DNA of 64,000 nt, from the NCBI GenBank assembly GCA_035362835.1, contig DAOSDY010000002.1:627692-691691 (forward strand), given 5' to 3'. The notes under the pieces are model-generated. The model searched no databases. It was not told the origin of the DNA and saw only the letters and a program-made list of their open reading frames with translations. This stretch comes from Melioribacteraceae bacterium (lineage in GTDB: Bacteria; Bacteroidota; Ignavibacteria; Ignavibacteriales; Melioribacteraceae). Positions within the stretch are counted from its first letter, which is position 1, and the number at the start of each line of letters is the position of its first letter. Below are positions 1 through 7,989 of the stretch, in pieces. Both the position numbers and the translations under genes were made by a program.

Positions 1-20
1 GAAAAAGGAGGTGAAGTAAG

Positions 21-494
21 ATGCTCGTATTAGAAAAAAATGCTATGACAGACGAAATCGAACAGCTCGTTGAAAAATACGGAAAGGATCGCTCGTCTCT
101 TATACCGATTCTTCAGGATATTCAGAGAAAGCACAAACATATTCCCGATTTTGCGCAGCAGGAAGTTGCTCGACTCCTCGATATTCATCCGGTGGAAGTC
201 TTTAGTGTCATCTCCTTTTATTCGTTCCTCAATACTGTTCCTAAAGGGAAATATATTGTAAGACTCTGTCAGACAATATCTTGCGATTTGCAGGGTAAAA
301 AAATGGTTGCCGCTGCAATAGAACGCGAACTCGGAATTAAATTCGGTGAGACTACAAAGGACTTTAAGTTCACACTTGAATATGCAAATTGTGTCGGTAT
401 GTGCGATCAGGGTCCGGCCATGATCGTTAACGAACGGGTCTATTACAAGCTTACTCCGGAAAAAGCTGTTCAGATTCTTAATGAGTTGAAGTGA
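21..494 (+). CDS. hydC: NADH-linked [FeFe] hydrogenase, NuoE/HydC-like [2Fe-2S] subunit
   Basis: Small electron-transfer subunit expected to hold one [2Fe-2S] cluster in a thioredoxin-like fold and relay electrons between the NADH subunit and the hydrogenase subunit in the cytoplasm. The ligands are visible as C83-x4-C88 and C124-x3-C128. A helical N-terminal part (about 10-75) precedes that domain, and 157 aa is the usual length for NuoE/HydC/HndA. A strong Shine-Dalgarno (GGAGG at 7-11) supports this start. It is the first of three packed genes; its stop lies 8 bases before the next ATG, and the promoter must lie left of the window. NuoE of complex I would look similar, but the third gene of the set is a hydrogenase. 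Confidence 0.93.
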   Translation: MLVLEKNAMTDEIEQLVEKYGKDRSSLIPILQDIQRKHKHIPDFAQQEVARLLDIHPVEVFSVISFYSFLNTVPKGKYIVRLCQTISCDLQGKKMVAAAIERELGIKFGETTKDFKFTLEYANCVGMCDQGPAMIVNERVYYKLTPEKAVQILNELK

Positions 495-502
495 GGCCGG
501 CA

Positions 503-1702
503 ATGGAAAAGAAAAAAAGAAAAGGTGAAGTGATATTTTCAAAATATATCCGCGGCGAAGCCGTTAAGAAAATTCTCAGTCTCTCAAGGGAGGACGTTCT
601 CTTTGAATTGCGCGACTCTAAACTTAAAGGCAGAGGCGGCGCGGGTTTTCCGACGGCTACAAAATGGACGATTGTTGCAGCAGCACTTGCGGATCAGAAG
701 TATATCATTTGTAATGCGGATGAAGGTGAACCGGGCACATTTAAAGATCGGGTCCTCCTGCTTGAATATCCGGAACTGGTATTCGAAGGTATGGTGATTG
801 CTGGATATACAATCGGTGCTACCAAGGGTATTGTTTATTTGAGAGGTGAGTATGAGTATATGTTGAAATCACTTGAAGACTATCTCGAAGTAATGAGAAA
901 GGATAATCTCTTAGGTAAAAACATATTGAATAAAGCAGGATTTGATTTTGACATCCAGATACGTCTTGGTTCGGGTGCATACGTATGCGGTGAAGAAACT
1001 GCTCTTATTGAATCTCTTGAAGGAAACAGGGGCGAAGCACGCAACCGCCCTCCTTATCCGGTAAATACCGGATTCATGGGAAAGCCTACAGTTGTAAATA
1101 ACGTTGAGACTCTTGCTTCTATTCCACACATTGTTACAAAAGGAGGAGAGTGGTTTAGAAAACACGGGACGGATAAATCATCCGGTTCTAAATTGTTCTC
1201 AGTTTCGGGGGATTGTGAAAAACCCGGAGTTTATGAATTGCAATGGGGCACTAAAATATCGGAGTTACTCTCTCTCGTAGGTGCAAAAAACACTAAAGCA
1301 GTTCAGGTTGGAGGCGCATCGGGAGTGTGTATACCAAAATCGCAGTTCGACAGAACTCTTGCATATGAAGATGTTTCAACAGGCGGCTCGATAATGATAT
1401 TTAATGATTCGAGGAATATGCTTCATGTTGTTAAAAACTTTATGGAATTTTTTGTTGAGGAATCATGCGGTCAGTGTACTCCGTGCAGAATAGGAAATGT
1501 TAAACTCCTTGAAGGAATTGAAATGATCGAAAAAGGGGAATATCGTTTCGGATATATCAATCAGTTGAAAGAACTCGGTAAAACAATGCAGGTTGCTTCA
1601 AAATGCGGTTTAGGACAATCGAGCCCGAACGCATTTCTATCAATTCTCGAAAACTTCAAAGACGAAATATTTAACGGAAATGGAGGTGCAAATGGAAAGT
1701 AA
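503..1702 (+). CDS. hydB: NADH-linked [FeFe] hydrogenase, short NuoF/HydB-like FMN subunit
   Basis: FMN- and NAD(H)-binding subunit of the soluble hydrogenase. Visible are the glycine-rich NADH/FMN motif GRGGAGFPTATKW (43-55), the NADEGEPGTFKDR motif (71-83), the VCGEETALIESLEG segment (161-174), and the [4Fe-4S] N3-type ligands C322-x2-C325-x2-C328 and C368. At 399 aa it is only the NuoF core. Bifurcating HydB proteins of about 600 aa carry an extra N-terminal thioredoxin-like [2Fe-2S] domain and a C-terminal two-cluster ferredoxin domain, and both are absent here. ATG at 503 is preferred, with GAGG 6 bases upstream. A GTG at 491, overlapping the previous stop, is the alternative. Its 3' end overlaps the start of hydA by 11 bases. 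Confidence 0.93.
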   Translation: MEKKKRKGEVIFSKYIRGEAVKKILSLSREDVLFELRDSKLKGRGGAGFPTATKWTIVAAALADQKYIICNADEGEPGTFKDRVLLLEYPELVFEGMVIAGYTIGATKGIVYLRGEYEYMLKSLEDYLEVMRKDNLLGKNILNKAGFDFDIQIRLGSGAYVCGEETALIESLEGNRGEARNRPPYPVNTGFMGKPTVVNNVETLASIPHIVTKGGEWFRKHGTDKSSGSKLFSVSGDCEKPGVYELQWGTKISELLSLVGAKNTKAVQVGGASGVCIPKSQFDRTLAYEDVSTGGSIMIFNDSRNMLHVVKNFMEFFVEESCGQCTPCRIGNVKLLEGIEMIEKGEYRFGYINQLKELGKTMQVASKCGLGQSSPNAFLSILENFKDEIFNGNGGANGK

Positions 1703-3608
1703 AGGTGATTTTAGAGCACCGGTTAGTCAAACTCCTCATACAATCGAAAAACCGAAAGATACTTCGGCTATCGGAGGAATGATTACTGTTGAAATAAATG
1801 AAAAGAAAATCTCTGTTCCGTTGGGCACAACAATTCTTGATGCTTGTAAACAGGCAGGAATTACCATACCTACATTGTGTCATCATGAAGACCTTTGTGT
1901 TGCAGGTGTCTGCCGTGTTTGCGTTGTTGAAGTTGAGGGAATGAGAACGCTCCAGGCTTCCTGCGCATTCCCAATTACCGCACCTATCAAAATTAAAACT
2001 TCTACACCGATGGTTAGAAAAGCAAGAAAACATGTTATAGACCTGCTGTTGAGCGAACATTATGGTGAGTGTTATTCCTGTTTTAGAAACGGAAACTGCG
2101 AACTTCAGTCCTTAGCTAAAGAATACGGAATCGATCATTATACTTTCGGACATGTAGAAGAACCGAAATATGAGATTGACAATTCATCATATTCGGTAAT
2201 CCGGGATATGAGTAAATGTATTCTTTGTAAGCGGTGTGTTAGAACCTGTATCGATTTACAGGAAGTAGGCGTTCTCGAAGCGGTTGAAAGAGGCGATAAA
2301 ACTCATATCGGAACTTTTCTGGAAAAACCTCTTGCCGATGTAATTTGTATCAATTGCGGTCAGTGTATCAACAGATGTCCCACTGCAGCCTTACGTGCGA
2401 ACGATCCTTCGGATGAAATCTGGGCTGCTATCGATGATCCTAAAAAGCATGTAGTTATACAAACCGCTCCATCACCCCGGGCTGCCATTGGCGAAGAGTT
2501 CGGTCTTGGCGCCGGACATTCGATGACGCGCGAGTTAAATACAGCTTTAAGAAGAATCGGTTTTAATAAAGTGTTCGATACCAATTTTACAGCCGATCTG
2601 ACGATTATAGAGGAAGGTACTGAACTGATTCTGAGATTATATAAAGCGCTTGTTAAGAAGGAACAAGTCGCTCTGCCGCAGTTTACTTCATGCTCGCCGG
2701 GTTGGGTCAAATTTATTGAGCATTATTATCCAGAATATCTGGATAATCTCAGTTCGGCTAAATCGCCGCAACAGATGTTCGGTGCACTGATTAAAACATT
2801 CTATGCACAGAAGGCAGGTATCGATCCGGCCGATATTGTTTCTGTTGCCGTTATGCCTTGCTCTGCAAAGAAATTCGAATGCAACCGTCCGGAAATGAAT
2901 GATAGCGGCTACAAGGATGTTGATTACGGTCTTACAACGCGTGAAATGGCCAGAATGATTAAAGAAGCCGGAATAAACCTTCCGGAAATGCCTAAAAGCG
3001 ATTTCGATTCACCTTTTGGCGAGGCATCCGGAGCGGGACTTATATTCGGTGCAACAGGCGGTGTTATGGAAGCAGCCATTAGATCGGTTGTTGAATTTGT
3101 ACTTGGTAAGAAAGCAGAAGATGTTTTTGAGAAAGCAAACATTATACCTCTCCGCGGATTTGATGGAATTAAGTATATGGAAATTCCTGTTGGTAACGTC
3201 GTTGGTCCGGTACCCGAACTGCTAAAATCACTTGTGCCGGATTGGGACTGGCTGAAAGGAGCTACTCTTAAAGTTGCAGTTGCTCACGGTACAGCCAATG
3301 CAAAGAAAATTATGGACGATATAAAAGCAGGCGGTAAGTTCTCTGAATGCCATTTCATTGAGTTCATGGCCTGCCCCGGAGGATGTCTGGGAGGCGGCGG
3401 TCAACCAATTCCAACTACTCCGGAGATAAGATCATTACGTGCTAAAGCTATTTATGCCGAGGATGAATCGCTTGAATTGAGAAAATCTCATGATAATCCG
3501 CATGTAGTGAAAATCTACAAGGAATTTCTGACTGAAGGGCCATGTTCGCACTTATCGCATGAACTGCTTCATACTCATTATGTAAAACGTGGACGTTATA
3601 TTGCTTGA
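1692..3608 (+). CDS. hydA: [FeFe] hydrogenase catalytic subunit HydA/HndD-type
   Basis: Catalytic subunit reducing protons or oxidising H2. Modules in order: an N-terminal tail of about 28 aa; a plant-type [2Fe-2S] domain (C63, C74, C77, C91); a His/Cys-ligated [4Fe-4S] site (H123-x3-C127-x2-C130-x5-C136); two [4Fe-4S] sites (C176/C179/C182/C186 and C219/C222/C225/C229); then the H-cluster domain with L1 TSCSPGW (332-338), L2 MPCSAKKFE (388-396) and L3 EFMACPGGCLGGGGQP (557-572); then the small-subunit-like tail. Start ATG 1692 has GGAGG 5 bases upstream. ATG 1680 is in frame but has no such signal. L1 has Ser where the second of two adjacent Cys is usual. The H-cluster maturases HydEFG are not in the window. 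A hairpin terminator follows the gene. Confidence 0.96.
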   Translation: MESKGDFRAPVSQTPHTIEKPKDTSAIGGMITVEINEKKISVPLGTTILDACKQAGITIPTLCHHEDLCVAGVCRVCVVEVEGMRTLQASCAFPITAPIKIKTSTPMVRKARKHVIDLLLSEHYGECYSCFRNGNCELQSLAKEYGIDHYTFGHVEEPKYEIDNSSYSVIRDMSKCILCKRCVRTCIDLQEVGVLEAVERGDKTHIGTFLEKPLADVICINCGQCINRCPTAALRANDPSDEIWAAIDDPKKHVVIQTAPSPRAAIGEEFGLGAGHSMTRELNTALRRIGFNKVFDTNFTADLTIIEEGTELILRLYKALVKKEQVALPQFTSCSPGWVKFIEHYYPEYLDNLSSAKSPQQMFGALIKTFYAQKAGIDPADIVSVAVMPCSAKKFECNRPEMNDSGYKDVDYGLTTREMARMIKEAGINLPEMPKSDFDSPFGEASGAGLIFGATGGVMEAAIRSVVEFVLGKKAEDVFEKANIIPLRGFDGIKYMEIPVGNVVGPVPELLKSLVPDWDWLKGATLKVAVAHGTANAKKIMDDIKAGGKFSECHFIEFMACPGGCLGGGGQPIPTTPEIRSLRAKAIYAEDESLELRKSHDNPHVVKIYKEFLTEGPCSHLSHELLHTHYVKRGRYIA

Positions 3609-3615
3609 GTTAATT

Positions 3616-3645
3616 TTTCAGGGCCGTCCCAGGGCGGCTCTGAAA
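3616..3645 (+). terminator. Rho-independent terminator of the hydrogenase operon
   Basis: CAGGGCCG (3619-3626) pairs with CGGCTCTG (3635-3642), one G-T wobble, extended by three T-A pairs. A T-rich stretch (TTTACTTTGTTATTCC) follows. It lies 10 bases after the hydA stop and before the histidine kinase gene. Confidence 0.8.
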
Positions 3646-3720
3646 TTTACTTTGTTATTCCTATTGTCTATTTTGCATTTAGAAAGATTTGATCAGTTTA
3701 TTCATAATTGAAGAGTGATC

Positions 3721-5166
3721 ATGATTTCTCTCATCCCCGACTGGGCACATCACTACGGAGAATTCTGGCGTGCAATAAGAATTCGAAACCTCTGGTTTAT
3801 CCGTCTCAGATATTTCGCAGTTGTAATGCTGGTTGCGTTTGTTGTATTAGGCGAGTTGCTTGCAAACTTTCAGCTTACAAGCTCACAAATAATTGCTACG
3901 CTTGCAATCTCATTCGTAATTCTTGTCTACAATGTAACAATCCATTACACACGGAGATTTATTGGATGTGAAGCTGGTAGTTTCAACTGTCTTCACCTTT
4001 CAATCATTCAGATGGGTCTCGATCTGATTGCGCTAATGTATGTTGTCTATTATACCGGTCTTATTGAGTCACCACTTCACCTATTCTTCATTTTTCATAT
4101 GATTATCGGCAGTCTGATTCTGCCAGGTAAAATAGTTTATCTTGCTGCCGGACTGGTAAGTGCATCTTTCGGTCTACTCGCAATGTTTCAGAGATATGAT
4201 ATGGTCGGCCGGCATTTTATTCACGGGTTATATACTAATGTGCGTCCACAAACTCTGATTTACGATATCCTATTCATCATAGTTTTCTCTTTCATGTTAT
4301 TTGTTAGCGTTTACATTGCTAATAAAATCAGCAAACAATTATATAAAAGGGAACAGCAGCTTAGAACAACACTCGAAAAATTAAACGAATCGGAAATAGC
4401 AAAACAGAAATACCTCATCGGGGTGGTTCACGAGATTAAAACTCCGGTTGCCGCAACATATTCAATACTTGATCTTGTAATTCAAAAATATGTTGGACCG
4501 GTGGATTCTGAAGTAGAACGCAAATTGTTCAGGGCTAAGCAACGGACGGAAGAAACAATCTCACTGTTGAATGATTTATTAAGGATTTCTAAACTGAAAA
4601 TTCTTGATGTCCGTACCACAGAAGATATTGATGCAAAAAACCTAATGGAATCATTAATAGATAAACAGCTTGAAACTATCAAGTCCAAATCGATCACACT
4701 TAATTTAATAGATAAAAGAGAGGTTAATAAAAAGATCAAATCAGATTCGGTTCTGTTGGAATTGGCCCTATCTAATTTACTCTCAAATGCAGTGAAATAT
4801 GTAAATCAGAATGGCATTATAGAAATAGTGATTTATGAAAGTGAAAACCGTTTTATGATTGCATTCAGTGATAATGGGATTGGAATACCAAAAGAATCAC
4901 AACCCCGGATATTTAATCAATTTTACAGGGCAACCAATGTAGATAAATCAAAACATGAAGGAACAGGAATGGGGCTGGCAATTGTTAAAGAGATCGTCGA
5001 AATGTTCGGAGGGACTATCAGCGTAATTAGTCCTTCAAGAATCGGTACGGAAAACAATCCCGGGACGACATTCGAAATCAATTTACCTTATCATTTTAAA
5101 CCGAATGAATACGACATTTTCGAAGTTAATAATCAGGAATATTTACGCGACAAAAATAATTTTTAG
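3721..5166 (+). CDS. Membrane sensor histidine kinase (orphan)
   Basis: Two-component sensor kinase, expected in the inner membrane. The N-terminal half (about 25-200) holds six hydrophobic segments with very short loops, an integral-membrane sensor type with no periplasmic domain. A short coiled linker (205-230) leads to the HisKA domain with phospho-acceptor H237 in the H-box VVHEIKTPV. An HATPase domain follows, with N-box NLLSNAVKY, G1 DNGIGIP, F-box FYRA and G2 GTGMGLAIV. Start ATG 3721 has GAAGAG upstream; GTG 3715 adds two residues. No response regulator lies nearby, so the partner is unknown. Its last 41 bases overlap the convergent ispE gene. Confidence 0.9.
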   Translation: MISLIPDWAHHYGEFWRAIRIRNLWFIRLRYFAVVMLVAFVVLGELLANFQLTSSQIIATLAISFVILVYNVTIHYTRRFIGCEAGSFNCLHLSIIQMGLDLIALMYVVYYTGLIESPLHLFFIFHMIIGSLILPGKIVYLAAGLVSASFGLLAMFQRYDMVGRHFIHGLYTNVRPQTLIYDILFIIVFSFMLFVSVYIANKISKQLYKREQQLRTTLEKLNESEIAKQKYLIGVVHEIKTPVAATYSILDLVIQKYVGPVDSEVERKLFRAKQRTEETISLLNDLLRISKLKILDVRTTEDIDAKNLMESLIDKQLETIKSKSITLNLIDKREVNKKIKSDSVLLELALSNLLSNAVKYVNQNGIIEIVIYESENRFMIAFSDNGIGIPKESQPRIFNQFYRATNVDKSKHEGTGMGLAIVKEIVEMFGGTISVISPSRIGTENNPGTTFEINLPYHFKPNEYDIFEVNNQEYLRDKNNF

Positions 5167-5971
5167 GCAGAACATTAACTGCATTTAAGGCCTCTGTTTC
5201 GGTTTTAAAAATTCCATAAACCGAAGACCCGCTCCCGGAAAGTAATGCAAATACGGCTCCGCAATTGTACAATTCTTCTTTAATCCGGCCTATTTCAGGA
5301 TGCCTGGTAAACACATAAGATTCAAAATCGTTTGTAGCTAATAACTTCATTAATTCATAATCCGGTTTACTGTTTTTTATAAAATTATTAAAGTTAATCC
5401 CGGTATTATCCGGTGAGATATTCTTAAATGCTTCTTTTGTAGAAATATTTATTCCTGGATTGACAACAAGTATAAATTCTTCAATTTCCAGATCAATCTG
5501 CTCAAGTATTTCACCCCGCGAAGTACCGATAGCAGGTTTGGATTTAATAAAGAAAGGAACATCAGAGCCGAGTATTAAAGATAATTCGATCAATTGTTCG
5601 GACTTTAACGAGAGGTTAAACATCTCGTTGAGCGATAACAAAGTAGCAGCTGCATCTGAACTTCCACCGCCAAGTCCACCACCTGAAGGAATATTCTTGT
5701 TCAATTCAATAAATACATTCATTATTTTTTTGAATTTCTGCTCAAGTAGCCTTACAGCTTTTACGACAAGATTTCCCTCATCGTATGGAAGGGACGGGTC
5801 TGAGCAATGGAATTCAAAATGATCAGATTTTCTGAATGTCAGTTTATCGTATATATCATTAAGAGGATAGAAAAGGGTCGAAAGGTTATGATATCCGTCG
5901 CTTCTCTTGTTAAGAATTTTCAAGCCGATATTTATTTTTGCAGGGGCTTTTATTTCAATATAGTTCACCAA
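5126..5971 (-). CDS. ispE: 4-diphosphocytidyl-2-C-methyl-D-erythritol kinase
   Basis: GHMP kinase of the non-mevalonate (MEP) isoprenoid pathway; phosphorylates CDP-methylerythritol with ATP in the cytosol. Family signs: APAKINIGL near the N terminus (catalytic Lys at about 12), the GHMP loop PSGGGLGGGSSDAAATLL (95-112), LGSDVPFF with the catalytic Asp, and the C-terminal LLSGSGSSVYGIF. The length of 281 aa is normal. It is the last gene of a five-gene minus-strand operon and overlaps the upstream methyltransferase gene by 17 bases. Its 3' end runs 41 bases into the convergent histidine kinase gene. Confidence 0.96.
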   Translation of the reverse strand: MVNYIEIKAPAKINIGLKILNKRSDGYHNLSTLFYPLNDIYDKLTFRKSDHFEFHCSDPSLPYDEGNLVVKAVRLLEQKFKKIMNVFIELNKNIPSGGGLGGGSSDAAATLLSLNEMFNLSLKSEQLIELSLILGSDVPFFIKSKPAIGTSRGEILEQIDLEIEEFILVVNPGINISTKEAFKNISPDNTGINFNNFIKNSKPDYELMKLLATNDFESYVFTRHPEIGRIKEELYNCGAVFALLSGSGSSVYGIFKTETEALNAVNVLPKNYFCRVNIPDY

Positions 5972-6842
5972 TAAGCTCCTTTAACTTTGCTGTGTGCAGG
6001 GGAGATGATCCGCAGCACGAACCAATAAATACAGTATCCGGACCAATAATGTTCCGAACAGTCTCTGCGTAGGTCTCAGGTTCCATGCAGTAAGAAATCA
6101 TATTTTCTGCTACGAGGCTTAATCCACAATTCAAATAGAATCCTGTTGGAAATTCAATTTTTTTTTGCACAAGAAACTTCCGGATAGTTTGATGACTTAC
6201 ACAATTAAAACTAATGGCTAATGGATTATAACTTATTACAAAGTTAATTATTTCTCCTAACTCTTCTCCGCTCAGTATTTTAAGGTTCTCATTGAAATAT
6301 AAGGATACTACATAAGGCAGATTATTTTCGCTGCAGAATTTGCAGATAATTTCAATTTCATCCCAGTGACTTTGCGTTTCATTAAGTATGAAGTCAGATC
6401 CTGCATTCCAAAGCATCTCAATATGTTTTTTATGGTTGTATTCAAGTTCGAAGAGGGATATAGTTCGGTTAGTCTGATAGCAGTCTTCAGCAGGAGCGTT
6501 CGAACCGGCAATTATTATATTTTTTTCTCCAATTGCTTCAACGGAGATTTTTACACTTCTATTTACAAGTTCGTAATTTGTTACACCGATATTGGATTTC
6601 TTAAAAGCCGCCGGATTTGTTCTGAATGTATTGGTAGTAATGATTCCGGCCCCAGCATTAATGTATTCCGAATGCATGTTTTTAACAGATTTGGGATCAT
6701 CCAAATTTAAATGTGAATACCACAAATAAGGGTGAGCGAGAAAACCTTTTTGTGCTAAATATGTTCCGGATGCTCCATCTAATACAAGCGGCTTGTGGTG
6801 TTTACCCTCTGAAAATAATATTTTACTTCTTTGCCGGTTCAA
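5955..6842 (-). CDS. Homocysteine S-methyltransferase family protein
   Basis: Zinc-dependent S-methyltransferase fold (TIM barrel) that moves a methyl group onto homocysteine or a similar thiol, giving methionine. N-terminal LDGASGTYLAQKGF (21-34) matches the family's DGGxGTxL region. Zinc ligands are present as C214 (SFNCVSHQ) and the pair C276-C277 (GSCCGSSP). At 295 aa it is a stand-alone domain like MmuM/BHMT-type enzymes, without the cobalamin or folate modules of MetH. The methyl donor cannot be read from the sequence; S-methylmethionine or S-adenosylmethionine are the usual ones. It overlaps the GT9 gene upstream by 20 bases and ispE downstream by 17, so it is probably co-translated with genes of unrelated pathways. 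Confidence 0.85.
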   Translation of the reverse strand: MNRQRSKILFSEGKHHKPLVLDGASGTYLAQKGFLAHPYLWYSHLNLDDPKSVKNMHSEYINAGAGIITTNTFRTNPAAFKKSNIGVTNYELVNRSVKISVEAIGEKNIIIAGSNAPAEDCYQTNRTISLFELEYNHKKHIEMLWNAGSDFILNETQSHWDEIEIICKFCSENNLPYVVSLYFNENLKILSGEELGEIINFVISYNPLAISFNCVSHQTIRKFLVQKKIEFPTGFYLNCGLSLVAENMISYCMEPETYAETVRNIIGPDTVFIGSCCGSSPLHTAKLKELIGELY

Positions 6843-7989
6843 GCTCTTTTCCGTCGAAGTATTTTACTGTTTCAGATACGATCTTTTCAAGGTCGATCAT
6901 TTGAATACATTCCAGGTTATAAGGGCATTCCTTTTTCCAGCAGGGAGCGCAAAACAGGTCTTCAGGAAATAATTTAACGCCTCTTCCATAAAGTTCTATT
7001 TCGGACCAGCAACTTAGCCCGAACCATGCAATTACGTATTTTTTAAGTGCGATTGCCAGATGCATGCCGAATGAATCCCCGGTTATGATAACCTGCGGTA
7101 TACTCTCATAGCAGGCACCTTTTCTAACGCCTCCATTTGTTGGAGTATTAATAACTTTTCCGTGAAAGTTGGATGCGATAATTCTATTTCTTTCTTCGTC
7201 TTCCGGTCCGCCGAGCAGCATTACTTTATAACGATAGAATGAGAGGAACTTTTCAATCAGAGCAATATGCTGATCTATGGTCATTTTTTTATTCGGGAAG
7301 AGGAGGGAGCAGCCGGTATTAAATCCAATAATCTCATCTGCTGGACTAATACCGTTAGCAACTTTATAATCTTCAATAAAACTAATTTCACTTTCAGTAA
7401 ACCTGAAAGTATAATCATCCAATCTGTAATCCAGATTAAAAGTTTCTGCGAGGTAATCCTGACCGGTTCTCTGATTGATTTTGAATTTGAGATTGTCATC
7501 CATACCGAGCTGGTAATTATAAAAAGCCCCTTTATTCAACGGTATTATTTTAAGATTCTCACTCAATCCGAAACCGAGCTTTTCCTTAGCATTTAGTTTC
7601 ATTAATAGAGCGCAGGATCTTTGAGATTTATCGACATTCATAATGACGTCAAACTCCATCATACTAAGAACCAACTCAGTTTCATATTCGAATGGAAATA
7701 CTCTATCTATGTAGGGGTTATTCTGAAGTAGGCCGACAGCATTTTTTAATGTTACCCAGTAGATTGTAGATTCTGGATATTTTCTTTTTATACCGGGTAA
7801 CTGAGCTGTTGTCATTAGAACATCTCCCATAGCATCAAGGTTGATAATAAGAATCTTTGTGCCGACCGGATTATGGTTTTTGCATCCCTGTTCCCAGCAA
7901 TTATGGTCGGGGAAACAAGGTTTGTAACCTGTAAAATTTTTACAGTTGTAAATTTTTTGGTCTTCAGGATGTTTTGGATTTGAACTCAT
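6823..7989 (-). CDS. GT9-family glycosyltransferase (ADP-heptose:LPS heptosyltransferase-like) with Cys-rich N terminus
   Basis: Glycosyltransferase family 9, the family that adds heptoses to the lipopolysaccharide inner core at the cytoplasmic membrane face. The Rossmann start KILIINLDAMGDVLMTT and a late GDSFGMHLAIAL segment (acceptor/donor pocket) are family features. Near the C terminus C-x2-C-x4-C-P-x4-C resembles its neighbour at 9040. Unusually, about 45 residues precede the GT9 fold, with four Cys in NCKNF, KPCF, HNCW and QGCK. ATG 7989 is preferred; an upstream ATG at 8025 would extend the overlap with the next gene from 26 to 62 bases. Neither has a strong ribosome binding site. The sugar specificity is unknown. 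Confidence 0.85.
   Translation of the reverse strand: MSSNPKHPEDQKIYNCKNFTGYKPCFPDHNCWEQGCKNHNPVGTKILIINLDAMGDVLMTTAQLPGIKRKYPESTIYWVTLKNAVGLLQNNPYIDRVFPFEYETELVLSMMEFDVIMNVDKSQRSCALLMKLNAKEKLGFGLSENLKIIPLNKGAFYNYQLGMDDNLKFKINQRTGQDYLAETFNLDYRLDDYTFRFTESEISFIEDYKVANGISPADEIIGFNTGCSLLFPNKKMTIDQHIALIEKFLSFYRYKVMLLGGPEDEERNRIIASNFHGKVINTPTNGGVRKGACYESIPQVIITGDSFGMHLAIALKKYVIAWFGLSCWSEIELYGRGVKLFPEDLFCAPCWKKECPYNLECIQMIDLEKIVSETVKYFDGKELEPAKK

Noticed and set aside
21..3608. Complex I fragment (NuoE-NuoF-NuoG)
   Set aside because: The third protein has all three H-cluster motifs of [FeFe] hydrogenase and no NuoG C-terminal molybdopterin-like domain.
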